Shown: positions 55,773 through 64,000 of the stretch, one piece after another
Numbering within the stretch: position 1 is the first letter of the stretch
Layout of the letters: each line of letters opens with the position of its first letter
IMG/VR virus record: IMGVR_UViG_3300023116_000009
Coordinates: 62,001 to 126,000 of that record
Source: a virus
DNA: 64,000 nucleotides
Direction: 5' to 3' (one strand)
Notes under the pieces: model-generated
What the model saw: the letters and a program-made list of their open reading frames with translations, nothing else
What the model was told of the DNA's origin: nothing
Databases searched by the model: none
Translations under genes and position numbers: made by a program

Positions 55773-56236
55773 CAATACCTCATTTTCTGTTCAAGAGAAT
55801 TTTTAATCTGTTCGTATGAAGCGTCACACCCGTATTCATCACCAGTGAATACTTCACTGTATCCCGACTTCTCAATCATCTTGTTCTTAATGTCTACCTG
55901 CTTCTTCTCCTTCTGAATCCTCCGAAGGAATGCGTAGTAGATGATTTGAGTAAAGTATGCAAACGGATTCTGTGACTTCTCTGGATTGAAGTTATCAATA
56001 TATGTAATGCAGTTCTCGATCCCGTCACCAATCATGTCATCCTTAAACATGTAGTTGACGAAGTTAGGTTTGTACGATAAGTGCTGGGCGATCTTCAGGA
56101 AGCACCCACCGATGTATTCACCGACAGGTGGTTTTGGATCTCCATTCTTTGCCGCGATCTCCACTTTTTTCTTGTATTGAACGATGGCATGAAGGAAATC
56201 CTTGTTGTTTACATAGTGTTCCTTTTCTTTAGGCAT
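55772..56236 (-). CDS. 55: Late sigma factor gp55
   Basis: This 154-residue protein resembles T4 gp55: DDMIGDGIENCITYIDNF and NPFAYFTQIIYYAFLRRIQKEKKQ, the sigma2-like region that recognises TATAAATA. It directs host RNA polymerase to late promoters with gp33 and gp45. A consensus-like promoter is just upstream. Confidence 0.93.
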   Translation of the reverse strand: MPKEKEHYVNNKDFLHAIVQYKKKVEIAAKNGDPKPPVGEYIGGCFLKIAQHLSYKPNFVNYMFKDDMIGDGIENCITYIDNFNPEKSQNPFAYFTQIIYYAFLRRIQKEKKQVDIKNKMIEKSGYSEVFTGDEYGCDASYEQIKNSLEQKMRY

Positions 56237-56262
56237 GTTAACTAGATTGGATTTCTCACCAT

Positions 56263-56291
56263 ATCATAACACAATATTGATGGCTTGACAA
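56263..56291 (-). promoter_or_regulatory. Promoter for gp55, -35 shared with an opposite promoter
   Basis: The minus strand reads TTGTCA (56291-56286), 17 bases, TATGAT (56268-56263), 27 bases before the gp55 ATG. The -35 is the palindrome CTTGACAAG shared with the plus-strand promoter. Confidence 0.7.
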
Positions 56292-56313
56292 GGGTCTGGA
56301 ATCTGTGTATAAT
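56285..56313 (+). promoter_or_regulatory. Perfect consensus promoter on the plus strand, antisense
   Basis: TTGACA (56285-56290), 17 bases, TATAAT (56308-56313) is an exact sigma70 consensus, pointing into genes that are all on the minus strand. The predicted RNA begins near 56320 with an AACTC/GAGTT hairpin region and runs antisense to the gene at 56355-56807. Confidence 0.7.
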
Positions 56314-56354
56314 AACTCGGTCAGAGTTCAGAAAACAGCTTTAAGTACTTAGAG

Positions 56355-56807
56355 TTATTCTTTATTATCTTTAGAATATGACTCTGAGTTCCACATATTT
56401 TCTAGAAGGTTTATAGCATCATCAAGATCAGAGATAAATCCCATGTCTCTATCTAATGGTACTTGACCTTCTTTCTTTTTTGGTGTGGGCGGTTGTCGTC
56501 TCTTCAGTTCCTTTCTGATCTCATTGTGTTCCAATTTTGCCAAACTGTGGTGGTAGAACTTGATGACTTCTCCTTCAACTTCTTTGAATGTAATGATGTC
56601 ACTACCGTTAATAACGAATTCATTTTGGTGGGCGATTTTCATCCACGATTTAATTTTCATTCCCTGGAACATGCCAGGGATTTCAATCTCTTCAATTCCG
56701 ATTGGATCTTTGATTGAGATGTAATCATCCTCTGGGCATGTTTCTGTAACAATGCAAATTAATTCTTCACCACATTTTAATTTAATACTTGCGTAAAACT
56801 CTTGCAT
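56355..56807 (-). CDS. Sm-like protein, paralogue D
   Basis: 150 residues: FYASIKLKCGEELICIVTET, DPIGIEEI, NEFVINGSDIITF, then a long charged helical tail with KRRQPPTPKKK. The N-terminal domain matches paralogues A-C in layout. It may bind RNA; an antisense promoter lies downstream. Confidence 0.6.
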   Translation of the reverse strand: MQEFYASIKLKCGEELICIVTETCPEDDYISIKDPIGIEEIEIPGMFQGMKIKSWMKIAHQNEFVINGSDIITFKEVEGEVIKFYHHSLAKLEHNEIRKELKRRQPPTPKKKEGQVPLDRDMGFISDLDDAINLLENMWNSESYSKDNKE

Positions 56808-56808
56808 A

Positions 56809-58275
56809 CTACTTTCTGAATTTAATGTTTACAATTTCGTAGTCGAAATTTTCCTGGTTGTAAATCTTAATTCTTTCAAACAAATGATTTAATGTGTAGT
56901 TCGGTGACTTATCATTATTGCTAATGTCGTCAGCGATGTCATAAAGCACAGCACTGTTTTTATTTTCCCCCTTCCTTAAGACCCTACCAATTGACTGGAG
57001 GTTTCTTACTCTTGATTTTGAAGGTGATGCAAAAATAATGTTGTGTAATTTTTTAATATTAATGCCTGTAGAAAATGTCCCATAACTTGCGATGATGATT
57101 GCGTTGGACTCCTGCTCAGTGATTGCTCGGATCTCTTCTCGGTCCTTTACATCAACACCACCGTGTACAAAGAAAATCTTTCTATCAGGTTTAGCATTAT
57201 TATTTATTAATTCATAAAGTGGTTCGCCATGCTTCTCCACGTAGTTAAAAAGAATCAAAGTATTTCCAGCAAGATCTAATGATAGATTCTTGATAAAATT
57301 ATTTCTCTTTTCATGGGTGACGAGATATTCAATCTCATCTTGATACGTTTCAAATTTTTGATGCTGGTGTTTCAGTACAAGCACCTTGATTTTTAATCTT
57401 GAAAGATGCCCCTGTTTAATTAGGTCATTAGTGTTTGTAATCTTTTCGTAAGGACCGAACAAACCTTCAAGAACTAGTTTGTTTGTCTTACTACCATCTA
57501 GAGTACCTGTAAAACCAATACGATACTTTGCTTCGTAACACTTGGTGAGAATATCTGTCAGGGACTTTGCTTTAAATAAATGTGCTTCGTCACCAATAAC
57601 AGCAGTAAACTCTTCAAAGAATGATTTTTTCTGTTTGTATACAGATTGCCAAGTGGTAATAGTTACTGGTTTAGGAGATACCTTTTCATATCCAGCATAT
57701 ACCTTATGGCAATGCTCTTCTGAATTCCATCCATAATCTTCAAAATCCTTATACATCTGTTCAACAAGAGATGTAGTGGGGACTACAATCATAATTTTTT
57801 GTCCAGTTTCTTGGAGAAACCGAACAATAGAATAGATCATAAATGACTTCCCAGACCCTGTAGGGGATACAATTAATTTACGCTTTTTTCTAAGTGCTTC
57901 GTAAATTGCTTTGTATTGGTAATCCCTTGCTTTTAAAGAAGTAAATCTTTTTACAAAGGATTTGACACCATCAAAAGATACCAGTTCGTCCTCAGCATCG
58001 GGCATTCCATAATACTGATTGTCAGCAAAATCATAAACATAACCCCGCTCCTTACAGAATTGTTCTACGTATTCTCTAAGTCCGCAATATAACTCTCCTG
58101 TACCAGGAGAGAACAATCTAATTTTACCATCCCAGTGGCGCTGCCTGTAGGCAGGCATGAACTTTGCACCTTCTACTTCAAATGTAAAATGGTCTGTTAA
58201 TTCGTAAGCAATGTGTGGGTGCGTTTTGATTTGCAAGTATACTTCATTTTTCTTCTTGATAATGACATCACTCAT
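56809..58275 (-). CDS. uvsW: Recombination helicase UvsW
   Basis: This 488-residue SF2 helicase has an N-terminal DNA-binding domain, PTGSGKS (Walker A), GDEAH (motif II), FTGTLDG, and QSIGRVLRKG (motif VI). It branch-migrates recombination intermediates and shuts off origin-type initiation. It overlaps uvsY by eight bases. Confidence 0.93.
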   Translation of the reverse strand: MSDVIIKKKNEVYLQIKTHPHIAYELTDHFTFEVEGAKFMPAYRQRHWDGKIRLFSPGTGELYCGLREYVEQFCKERGYVYDFADNQYYGMPDAEDELVSFDGVKSFVKRFTSLKARDYQYKAIYEALRKKRKLIVSPTGSGKSFMIYSIVRFLQETGQKIMIVVPTTSLVEQMYKDFEDYGWNSEEHCHKVYAGYEKVSPKPVTITTWQSVYKQKKSFFEEFTAVIGDEAHLFKAKSLTDILTKCYEAKYRIGFTGTLDGSKTNKLVLEGLFGPYEKITNTNDLIKQGHLSRLKIKVLVLKHQHQKFETYQDEIEYLVTHEKRNNFIKNLSLDLAGNTLILFNYVEKHGEPLYELINNNAKPDRKIFFVHGGVDVKDREEIRAITEQESNAIIIASYGTFSTGINIKKLHNIIFASPSKSRVRNLQSIGRVLRKGENKNSAVLYDIADDISNNDKSPNYTLNHLFERIKIYNQENFDYEIVNIKFRK

Positions 58276-58681
58276 CTAAACCCTTTGCATATTTCATCCA
58301 ATCAATTGCATTCTTAATTTGGAATGAACGATTGTTAATATTATTTATTATCTCTTTTAATGTGTTCTCTAACTTATCATAGTAATCCACTATAGCTAGA
58401 GAGTTAATTACTTCTTGGTCTCCTTTGATGTAAATAGGAACTTCTGTTTTAATGATCCTATCATCAGGAGCAGTTTCTTCTCTTCCCATATAAAAACTGT
58501 ACTTCTGTAAATACAGTTGGTTGTGGGCATATTCTTTTTCTTTTTTTAGTAGTTGAATCTTTAAATATTTTTCCAACCACTTTGCATGAAGTATTGGGAT
58601 CCTACGTGCTTCTTCAAACAGATCATCTCCCATTGCAGCATCTTCACGCCACTCATTAATAAATTTATCATGTAAGTTCAT
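58268..58681 (-). CDS. uvsY: Recombination mediator UvsY
   Basis: This 137-residue protein has the length of T4 UvsY, with RIPILHAKWLEKYLKIQ, a YSFYMGRE segment and the C-terminal NRSFQIKNAIDWMKY. It helps UvsX displace gp32. Confidence 0.87.
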   Translation of the reverse strand: MNLHDKFINEWREDAAMGDDLFEEARRIPILHAKWLEKYLKIQLLKKEKEYAHNQLYLQKYSFYMGREETAPDDRIIKTEVPIYIKGDQEVINSLAIVDYYDKLENTLKEIINNINNRSFQIKNAIDWMKYAKGLDE

Positions 58682-59217
58682 AAAGTCAAATTCTTGTCAG
58701 TGGTATCGGTTAGTTTAAAATAAACATATCTAAAAGTCACTTCTGCAGTTAGATATTGTACATCAGATTGCTCGGTGCTAAACTCTAAAGTACTTAATGA
58801 AATTGGAGCAGCATCTAAAAATTTACATTTAAACGCAGTATTATAATTGCTGGTTAGAATTCTTAGAGTCAGATCAATGGTGTCTGGATCGTCTGTTTTG
58901 AAATCTTTATCTTGCATCTCCTGTTTAAATTCTTTCCACTGCTCTAAGTATTGTGGATAGGTAATTCCAACCATCCAATTATGAATCAATGCATAGTTTG
59001 CACAATATTCATCAACAAGAAATCTAACAGTAAGATTATCATAACTTAATTTGTCGGCACTCAATTGAAAATCATTAAATGGAGTTGCTTGTTGAGGACC
59101 ACCCATACTAATTCCAGGAATATTAGCACTGACGCAATGAAATCCTATACTAGAAAATCCAGGAATATCTAATATAAATCCTGTTGGAGATAAAAAATTG
59201 TCGTTACATTGGGTCAT
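58678..59217 (-). CDS. Tail-tube-fold structural protein
   Basis: This 179-residue protein resembles the tube fold of T4 gp54/gp19: FHCVSANIPG, LTVRFLVDEYCANYALIHNWM and AAPISLSTLEFST..VQYLTAEVTFRY. It is probably a tail tube or baseplate-tube adaptor. It overlaps both neighbours by four bases. Confidence 0.65.
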   Translation of the reverse strand: MTQCNDNFLSPTGFILDIPGFSSIGFHCVSANIPGISMGGPQQATPFNDFQLSADKLSYDNLTVRFLVDEYCANYALIHNWMVGITYPQYLEQWKEFKQEMQDKDFKTDDPDTIDLTLRILTSNYNTAFKCKFLDAAPISLSTLEFSTEQSDVQYLTAEVTFRYVYFKLTDTTDKNLTL

Positions 59218-59972
59218 GGGAGATCTCTAAACCAGGGGTGTGGAACAATGCCATAAAGAAAACAAGAACTTAATCTGTATTCAACGTCTTCTGGTATGTA
59301 GGCAACATGAGGGCGTTTAAATTCATAGATGGTCATTTTCCAAGGATCTGCAGGTGCTTCACCTTCATATGTAAATCCAAATCTACTTAGAGTTGCCTCA
59401 TCTAAATTTGGAAAAGTATTACATGTTGCCTTTCGCATCCTTTCAAATTCTGGATTCAATGGATGAAACGGACGACATGCGAAATCAAAAAATGCATTCC
59501 AATTTCCATTTGGTTCTTTAATGTACTCACCTTCCCAACTATAGAATTTAGTAGAACTGGTTTGAATATTCTCGCTCATCCAAAAATTAGCAACAATACC
59601 TTCTATCATTTCTTGACAATCATTATGTGGGATACCAGCAGTACCTTTACATATTACATTTGATTTTTCATATTTGTTGATCCACCCCATTACACCATCT
59701 TTTTGTTTAGGTCTTTTGGATTCCCCAACAACATGCTTGTAAAAATCTCTTAAAAATACCCACGAAACATATTCCGTCTCTTCCCAAAATTGACTATTGA
59801 TAACTTGAAACGGATTATTACTTGCTCCTTTATTTTCGTTAGTGTAGTTCTTTTGAGATTCTACTTTTTTAACATACTCATCAACACCTGCGGAAAATGG
59901 ATTATGAATCACCCAGTATCCTGGTTCTTTATATTCATACCTAAGTTCATTGGGATGTGTCAGTTCAAGCAT
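59214..59972 (-). CDS. Unknown protein, possible 2OG oxygenase relative
   Basis: 252 residues. H116-N-D118 in GIPHNDCQ, then NFWMSENIQTSSTKFYSW, resembles the HxD region of 2OG-Fe(II) oxygenases. A clear distal His plus Arg/Lys pair is not certain. Late promoter TATAAATA (59992-59999) lies just upstream, so it is expressed with the virion genes. Confidence 0.45.
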   Translation of the reverse strand: MLELTHPNELRYEYKEPGYWVIHNPFSAGVDEYVKKVESQKNYTNENKGASNNPFQVINSQFWEETEYVSWVFLRDFYKHVVGESKRPKQKDGVMGWINKYEKSNVICKGTAGIPHNDCQEMIEGIVANFWMSENIQTSSTKFYSWEGEYIKEPNGNWNAFFDFACRPFHPLNPEFERMRKATCNTFPNLDEATLSRFGFTYEGEAPADPWKMTIYEFKRPHVAYIPEDVEYRLSSCFLYGIVPHPWFRDLP

Positions 59973-59991
59973 AGCAAATACCAGTTTTAAT

Positions 59992-60029
59992 TATTTATAG
60001 ACATAAAAAAAGGACCCCCGAAGGGGTCC
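59992..60029 (-). promoter_or_regulatory. Terminator of gp23 followed by late promoter
   Basis: A GGACCCC/GGGGTCC stem with a TTCG loop and T-run ends gp23 on the minus strand, and TATAAATA (59999-59992) follows six bases after. Confidence 0.85.
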
Positions 60030-60046
60030 AGTAAGATGTGAATGGA

Positions 60047-61510
60047 TCACATGAGGTTTGCAACAGAAACTCTTCTGTAGTAAACGTTGGAGCTGAGGTT
60101 TGCTGCAGCAGCAGGATCAGCATCAGCGAGGTGGGAATCATAACCCTTAGCGAATGGGTTCAGGACCATGCCATAGCGGGTCTTGAATCCGATACGTGGC
60201 TGGAAGTCATCCTGACCAACGCTACGTACCATCTGCAGAGGTACATATGGGCAGTAGAACATACCAGCGTCATAAGGTGAAGTACCCTTATAACCGATGA
60301 CGTAGTACTGGTTGCCTGACTGACCCGAAGCAGCAGAACCACCACGGGTGATGGTTGCATAAGGATCGATATAGACGCGATAGCGACCGTTCAGAACACC
60401 AGCGAAGGTGTTACCAGTTTCGTCAACTGCAAGGCGGTTGTTGCCTTCCAGAGCAGGGGTGTAATCAAGTACGCCTGCCATTGCCAGTGCCGAAGCAACG
60501 TCAGCAGAGCACATGATCATGTTGCCCTTTCCTCTACGAGTTTCGCGTGCGATTGCGTTCGCATCACGCTCGATTTGGAACAGAAGACCCTTGAACTTCT
60601 CAACCGACCAACGACCATTGGAGTCAACGTCCAGGTCGAAAGTACCAGCGGTAGCGGTATCGTGCTGAGCACCACGCTTAGCGGACTTATAAATGGTACG
60701 AACAACTTCGCGGTTGATTTCAGCAAGGATCTCAGAGGACAGAATGTTTGCCAGCTCTGACTCAGCATCAAGACCGTGGATAGCACGCAGGTCTTGTGCG
60801 AGTTCGATGCTGTACTCTGCCTTCAGAGCACGTGACTTAGCGGTAACAGCAATCTTTTCGATGCTGAAACCCATCTCACGGAAGTCAGGAGCGTTACCAT
60901 CGCTATCCAGACCTTCCGAAACTTCAGTGCCCATAGCGCCAGGAGCACCATAGTAACCTTGAACGGTTGCTTCGTTAGAACCAGTGAATCCGTCGTTCAG
61001 AACTGCAGGGTTGTCTCCAGTCAGTGCATCAGCAGCACCAGAAACATCGTTAGCACCCTGAGCACCAGATTGGTTAGGATTAACTTCGTTGAAGAATGCT
61101 TCAGCGTTGGTGGTTGCCTGACCGTCATAACGGGCACGCATTGCGAAGATCAGTCCAGTAGGACCAGACATTGGTTGAACGCCAGCGAGGTCATATGCGA
61201 CCAAGTTTGGCATTGAGCGGCGGATCAGTGAGATCAGAACTGGGTCGAAACCAGCAACAGGACCAGCAGCAGTTGCATCAGAACTGAAACCAGCAACGCC
61301 TACACCAGCGCCAGCAGCAGCATTAGAACCAGTGCTCATGGTGGGGATTGCTTCAGACAGGATCTGACGCTCCTCACGGATTACACGCTCTTGGTTTTCC
61401 AGCAGGATGGAAGTGACAGCTCTCTTGTAGTTATCTTCAATCTTAGGAAGATCACCGTGCTCAAGAACAGGTGCCCACTTCTCCTGGAGTTGTTGGGACA
61501 TGCCTAACAT
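60047..61510 (-). CDS. 23: Major capsid protein gp23
   Basis: This 487-residue protein has the gp23 pattern: a N-terminal helical propeptide, FDPVLISLIRRSMPNLVAYDLAGVQPMSGPTGLIFAMRARY in two conserved blocks, ending near SSNVYYRRVSVANLM. The propeptide is removed by gp21. A clear AGGAG site supports the ATG at 61510. Strong expression is expected. Confidence 0.97.
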   Translation of the reverse strand: MLGMSQQLQEKWAPVLEHGDLPKIEDNYKRAVTSILLENQERVIREERQILSEAIPTMSTGSNAAAGAGVGVAGFSSDATAAGPVAGFDPVLISLIRRSMPNLVAYDLAGVQPMSGPTGLIFAMRARYDGQATTNAEAFFNEVNPNQSGAQGANDVSGAADALTGDNPAVLNDGFTGSNEATVQGYYGAPGAMGTEVSEGLDSDGNAPDFREMGFSIEKIAVTAKSRALKAEYSIELAQDLRAIHGLDAESELANILSSEILAEINREVVRTIYKSAKRGAQHDTATAGTFDLDVDSNGRWSVEKFKGLLFQIERDANAIARETRRGKGNMIMCSADVASALAMAGVLDYTPALEGNNRLAVDETGNTFAGVLNGRYRVYIDPYATITRGGSAASGQSGNQYYVIGYKGTSPYDAGMFYCPYVPLQMVRSVGQDDFQPRIGFKTRYGMVLNPFAKGYDSHLADADPAAAANLSSNVYYRRVSVANLM

Positions 61511-61547
61511 TTGTTTTTCTCCTAGTAAGTAAGTAGTAGTTTAATAA

Positions 61548-62585
61548 TTATTTCCAACGGGAAATTGCCTGTACATAGGCAGCCATTGGACCCTCTACGG
61601 GCGATGCAACTTCACCAGTTGCAATGTCTTCCTTCAGTTCAACTTTTGCCTTGGGGAAATAAGATTCCTTGATGGTTTCGAGTTTGGACTTAAAGGACTC
61701 CTCGGTTTCGAATTCAACACCTTCTGCGAGTGAAGCGAACTTCTCTGCTTGGGTGTCAGCGAGACCTTTGGAAACTTCAGCAACAATCGATTCCTTTACA
61801 AAGGTCTTGATTGTGCCATTGAGTGACATATTGGTTTCAATCTGCTCATTGAGCTTTGCTTCCATCTCATCAAGTTTGTCTGTCATCTCTTGCATAACAT
61901 CATATTTTTCTTCAGGGAGTTGTACATAATTTTCTTCAAAAAGATTCTTCATGCCGTCCATGAAGGACTGCATCATCTCAAGTTTAATGCCGTTGTGGAG
62001 TTCGATTTCATTCTCTTTCTTCCACTCTTCAGCAACATAGGTGAGGAACTTGTCCATCTTCTCAGCAAGTTCCGACTTAACGGTTTCGACTTGCTCAGTA
62101 AGACGTGCCTCGTAGGACTCTTCAATCTTCTTGGTCTCTTCAGCAAGTTTCGACTTGACTGCTGCCTCAAAGATTGTCTTGGTCTTTTCTTTAAATTCTT
62201 CGGAGAGTTCTTCGCCAGTCAGAAGTGCTTTAACATCCTCTTCAACACTGAACGCTTCAGTTTCAGTAGTTTCTGCAACTACTTCTTCTGTGGTCTCTTC
62301 TTCTTCCTTCAGTTTGCCAGGTGCTGCATCGCCTGGTTTAGCAGATTTGGTTACGTGACCATCGCTAACCTTTGATGTGCCCTTATTGGCAATCTTAGCA
62401 GAATCATTATCCTGCTTGTAATTCTGATTTGTAGGACCGCCGAGATTATCCTTAGCGGTGTCTTGAGGACCAGGAATAGATGCAGCAACCATGCCGTCTG
62501 CCCCTTTGGCACCATCAGTTGGCGCTTTTTCCTCAAGAGTTTCTTCTACGAAGGTTTCAAATTTCTGGTCAACTGATGCTGACAT
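61548..62585 (-). CDS. 22: Prohead core scaffold gp22
   Basis: 345 residues, highly helical and acidic, with repeated K/E-rich coiled coil as in T4 gp22 scaffold, and located between gp21 and gp23. It should form the prohead core and be digested by gp21. The late promoter at 62629-62636 precedes it. Confidence 0.88.
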   Translation of the reverse strand: MSASVDQKFETFVEETLEEKAPTDGAKGADGMVAASIPGPQDTAKDNLGGPTNQNYKQDNDSAKIANKGTSKVSDGHVTKSAKPGDAAPGKLKEEEETTEEVVAETTETEAFSVEEDVKALLTGEELSEEFKEKTKTIFEAAVKSKLAEETKKIEESYEARLTEQVETVKSELAEKMDKFLTYVAEEWKKENEIELHNGIKLEMMQSFMDGMKNLFEENYVQLPEEKYDVMQEMTDKLDEMEAKLNEQIETNMSLNGTIKTFVKESIVAEVSKGLADTQAEKFASLAEGVEFETEESFKSKLETIKESYFPKAKVELKEDIATGEVASPVEGPMAAYVQAISRWK

Positions 62586-62628
62586 GTGCTAGTTCTCCTT
62601 AATATAATCTGTTGTATTTGCTATAAGT

Positions 62629-62636
62629 TATTTATA
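62629..62636 (-). promoter_or_regulatory. Late promoter TATAAATA before gp22
   Basis: A perfect TATAAATA on the minus strand overlaps the end of gp21 and gives a leader of about 35-40 bases before gp22, with an AAGGAG site. Confidence 0.8.
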
Positions 62637-62638
62637 AA

Positions 62639-63283
62639 TTATAATCCTTTTAAGAATTTTTCAAACGCGGAAACTTTGCGCTCCTGAAGGTTATGCCAAG
62701 TTGCTGCGTCTAATTCTTTCTTAATTGAACTGATATGGCGCTCTGTAAGAATGCCATTGTTCCATACCCATTCTTTTCCTTCCATAATACCTTCAACAAA
62801 AGCATCAGGTGCAGAAGGATCTGCTACAATATCAGCAGCAGTTGCAAGCATGAAATCATCACGGACATAATTTACTCCGCTTTTTTCTTGAAGCGAACCA
62901 ACTCCTCTGGACGAAACTCCTAACTTAACTCCTTCATCGATTAAAGATTTTGCAATCTTACCCATAGGGGTATCGAGAATTTTTGCTTTCCCAATAAAAT
63001 TAGATCCTTCTTTTTGAAGAGAAACAATTTTATGAGATACGCGATCTAAGTTTACAGTCGGACCTTCAGGGTGACCAAGTTCACCGAGAGCACGATCTTT
63101 AGAAATGTAAGATTCAGTATATCTTTGAACTTCTTTTTCAAGAACGTTCATTGGATACACTCTTCCATTTCTATTTTTAATGTCAGATTGCAAGAAGATA
63201 CCCTCAATGAAGTGATTCTTTTTAGAACCATTTTCTTCAATGAGAAATTCTACTGCTTCAATCTGTTCCGTGATCAGTTTCAT
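62639..63283 (-). CDS. 21: Prohead protease gp21
   Basis: This 214-residue serine protease has the family's NGRVYP, ELGHPEGPTVN (catalytic His) and GVSSRGVGS (Ser). It cleaves gp22, gp23 and itself. It overlaps the upstream small gene by 26 bases. Confidence 0.93.
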   Translation of the reverse strand: MKLITEQIEAVEFLIEENGSKKNHFIEGIFLQSDIKNRNGRVYPMNVLEKEVQRYTESYISKDRALGELGHPEGPTVNLDRVSHKIVSLQKEGSNFIGKAKILDTPMGKIAKSLIDEGVKLGVSSRGVGSLQEKSGVNYVRDDFMLATAADIVADPSAPDAFVEGIMEGKEWVWNNGILTERHISSIKKELDAATWHNLQERKVSAFEKFLKGL

Positions 63284-63455
63284 CTTCGGTCTGTTCGGGT
63301 TCGTTTTCTAAATGGTTGAACATGTTAGCGCCAACCTTTTCTTTTTCAAGAGTAAGGATTTGCGCTGCTTTGTTCATAATCATATCTTTCACAGCATCAG
63401 AAGCATCAGAAAGTTGATCCTTCATAATCATATCAACAATTTTGGTTGGTTCCAT
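63258..63455 (-). CDS. Small prohead-core-like protein
   Basis: 65 residues, helical and acidic C-terminus, between gp20 and gp21, where T4 has the core proteins gp67 and gp68. It is probably an internal core protein by position. Confidence 0.6.
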   Translation of the reverse strand: MEPTKIVDMIMKDQLSDASDAVKDMIMNKAAQILTLEKEKVGANMFNHLENEPEQTEDETDHGTD

Positions 63456-63468
63456 GATCTAACCTCTA

Positions 63469-64000
63469 TTATTTAGTGTTTGAATTTCCTGACGTTTTAG
63501 GTGCAGGAGGATTTTTCATTTGGTCAATCTGAACCTTCTTAGTTTCCATATCCAGTTCAGCGGATTGCTTTTCTTGAGCAACCGTATCAAGAGGATCAAT
63601 AACTTGACCCGCCTTAATCTCATTATTTATCTGCTCTCTCATTTCTTCAATTTCTTGCTCAGTAAACTGCAGCAGTTGACGCATTACATATTCTTGAGAG
63701 AAGTATTTACCAACATAGAGATCTAGTTTATCCAGAACATCCATTTTGGTTTGAAGCATCTCCAGTTGTGCCATTTCAGCAAACTGATTATCATAAAGAT
63801 AATCATACTGAATGTGCTCTTTCATTTCTTCCCAATCTTCAGGTGCAATGATACCTTTGAGGATCAGTTGAGTTTTGAGAAGATCATGGAGTAAATCAGA
63901 GAACTTCTTACGGAGACGACCGACAAACTTTGTAAATTTAATCTCATCTCTATTGATCTCTTCTGATTTACCGAGATCAAATGACTTGTCGCTCTCCAAT
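63469..64000 (-). CDS. 20: Portal protein gp20, C-terminal part
   Basis: The frame is open to the right edge and is the C-terminal 176 residues. SEEINRDEIKFTKFVGRLRKKFSDL, HIQYDYLYDN and YVGKYFSQEYVMRQLL match gp20. The ATG-like Met at the edge is not a likely start. It forms the 12-mer packaging vertex. Confidence 0.92.
   Translation of the reverse strand, partial: LESDKSFDLGKSEEINRDEIKFTKFVGRLRKKFSDLLHDLLKTQLILKGIIAPEDWEEMKEHIQYDYLYDNQFAEMAQLEMLQTKMDVLDKLDLYVGKYFSQEYVMRQLLQFTEQEIEEMREQINNEIKAGQVIDPLDTVAQEKQSAELDMETKKVQIDQMKNPPAPKTSGNSNTK

Overview
The window is part of the genome of a T4-like cyanophage (a marine cyanomyovirus infecting Synechococcus or Prochlorococcus). Two kinds of genes show this together. 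One is the T4 core set: replication and recombination gp32, gp33, gp41, gp43, gp44, gp45, gp46, gp47, gp55, gp59, gp61, gp62, RegA, UvsX, UvsW, UvsY, and virion gp20, gp21, gp22, gp23, gp53. The other is cyanobacterial host-type genes: psbA, two hli, petE, petF, pebS, cpeT, talC, speD, mazG, phoH, thyX, nrdA/B, cobS/cobT-like and hsp20. Almost everything is on the minus strand. The plus strand carries only the left-edge baseplate genes (1-865) and three secreted-protein genes (40484-42137).

Layout from left to right. 1-865 holds baseplate genes converging on the rest. 862-7866 holds gp32, DUF1825, gp59, gp33, a nuclease, phoH, thyX, small conserved genes and a glutaredoxin. 7900-18500 is the accessory and photosynthesis region. 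It contains a secreted beta-barrel-like protein, tRNA-Ser, a secreted HExxH protein, a dense run of tiny and often overlapping membrane-protein genes, talC, petE, psbA, two hli, a thioredoxin-like gene and petF. 18575-22992 holds two tandem collar-domain paralogues, cpeT, four further tRNAs with a structured non-coding block, a lysozyme-like gene and a GIY-YIG gene. 23005-39772 holds nrdB, nrdA, primase, virion or unknown genes, mazG, gp41, a 2OG oxygenase, uvsX, DNA polymerase and Sm-like genes. 39840-44160 holds hsp20, a divergent regulatory region and conserved membrane or secreted proteins. 44194-56236 holds regA, gp62, a methylase plus nuclease-like pair, gp44, speD, gp45, pebS, cobS, cobT, gp46, gp47 and gp55. 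56355-64000 holds an Sm-like gene, uvsW, uvsY, two virion or enzyme genes, gp23, gp22, gp21 and the 3' end of gp20.

Together, the replisome, recombination and nucleotide genes copy DNA. psbA, hli, petE, petF, pebS and cpeT keep light harvesting and electron flow running, talC with nrdA/B and thyX directs carbon to nucleotides, and gp33, gp45 and gp55 activate late transcription of the virion genes.

The most interesting structure is regulatory. Several minus-strand sigma70-type promoters (TTGACA, 17 nt, TATAAT-like) are built into rho-independent terminator-like hairpins, so that the -35 hexamer lies in the hairpin loop and the -10 lies just past the stem or U-tract (7891-7925, 10225-10261, 10762-10797, 39796-39831, 2280-2313). 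Late TATAAATA elements are likewise fused to terminators (29602-29632, 44165-44192, 59992-60029). Other leads are a methylase plus PD-(D/E)xK gene pair inserted between the two clamp-loader genes, a tandem two-hairpin repeat near the tRNAs, and a consensus promoter firing antisense beside gp55. No stretch over 300 bases lacks a gene. The largest gaps are 20382-20630 (structured repeats), 15292-15505 (psbA promoter and leader), 8522-8725 (hairpin and GTATAC repeats) and 40287-40483 (divergent promoters). All assignments are from reading the sequence; no database search was run.
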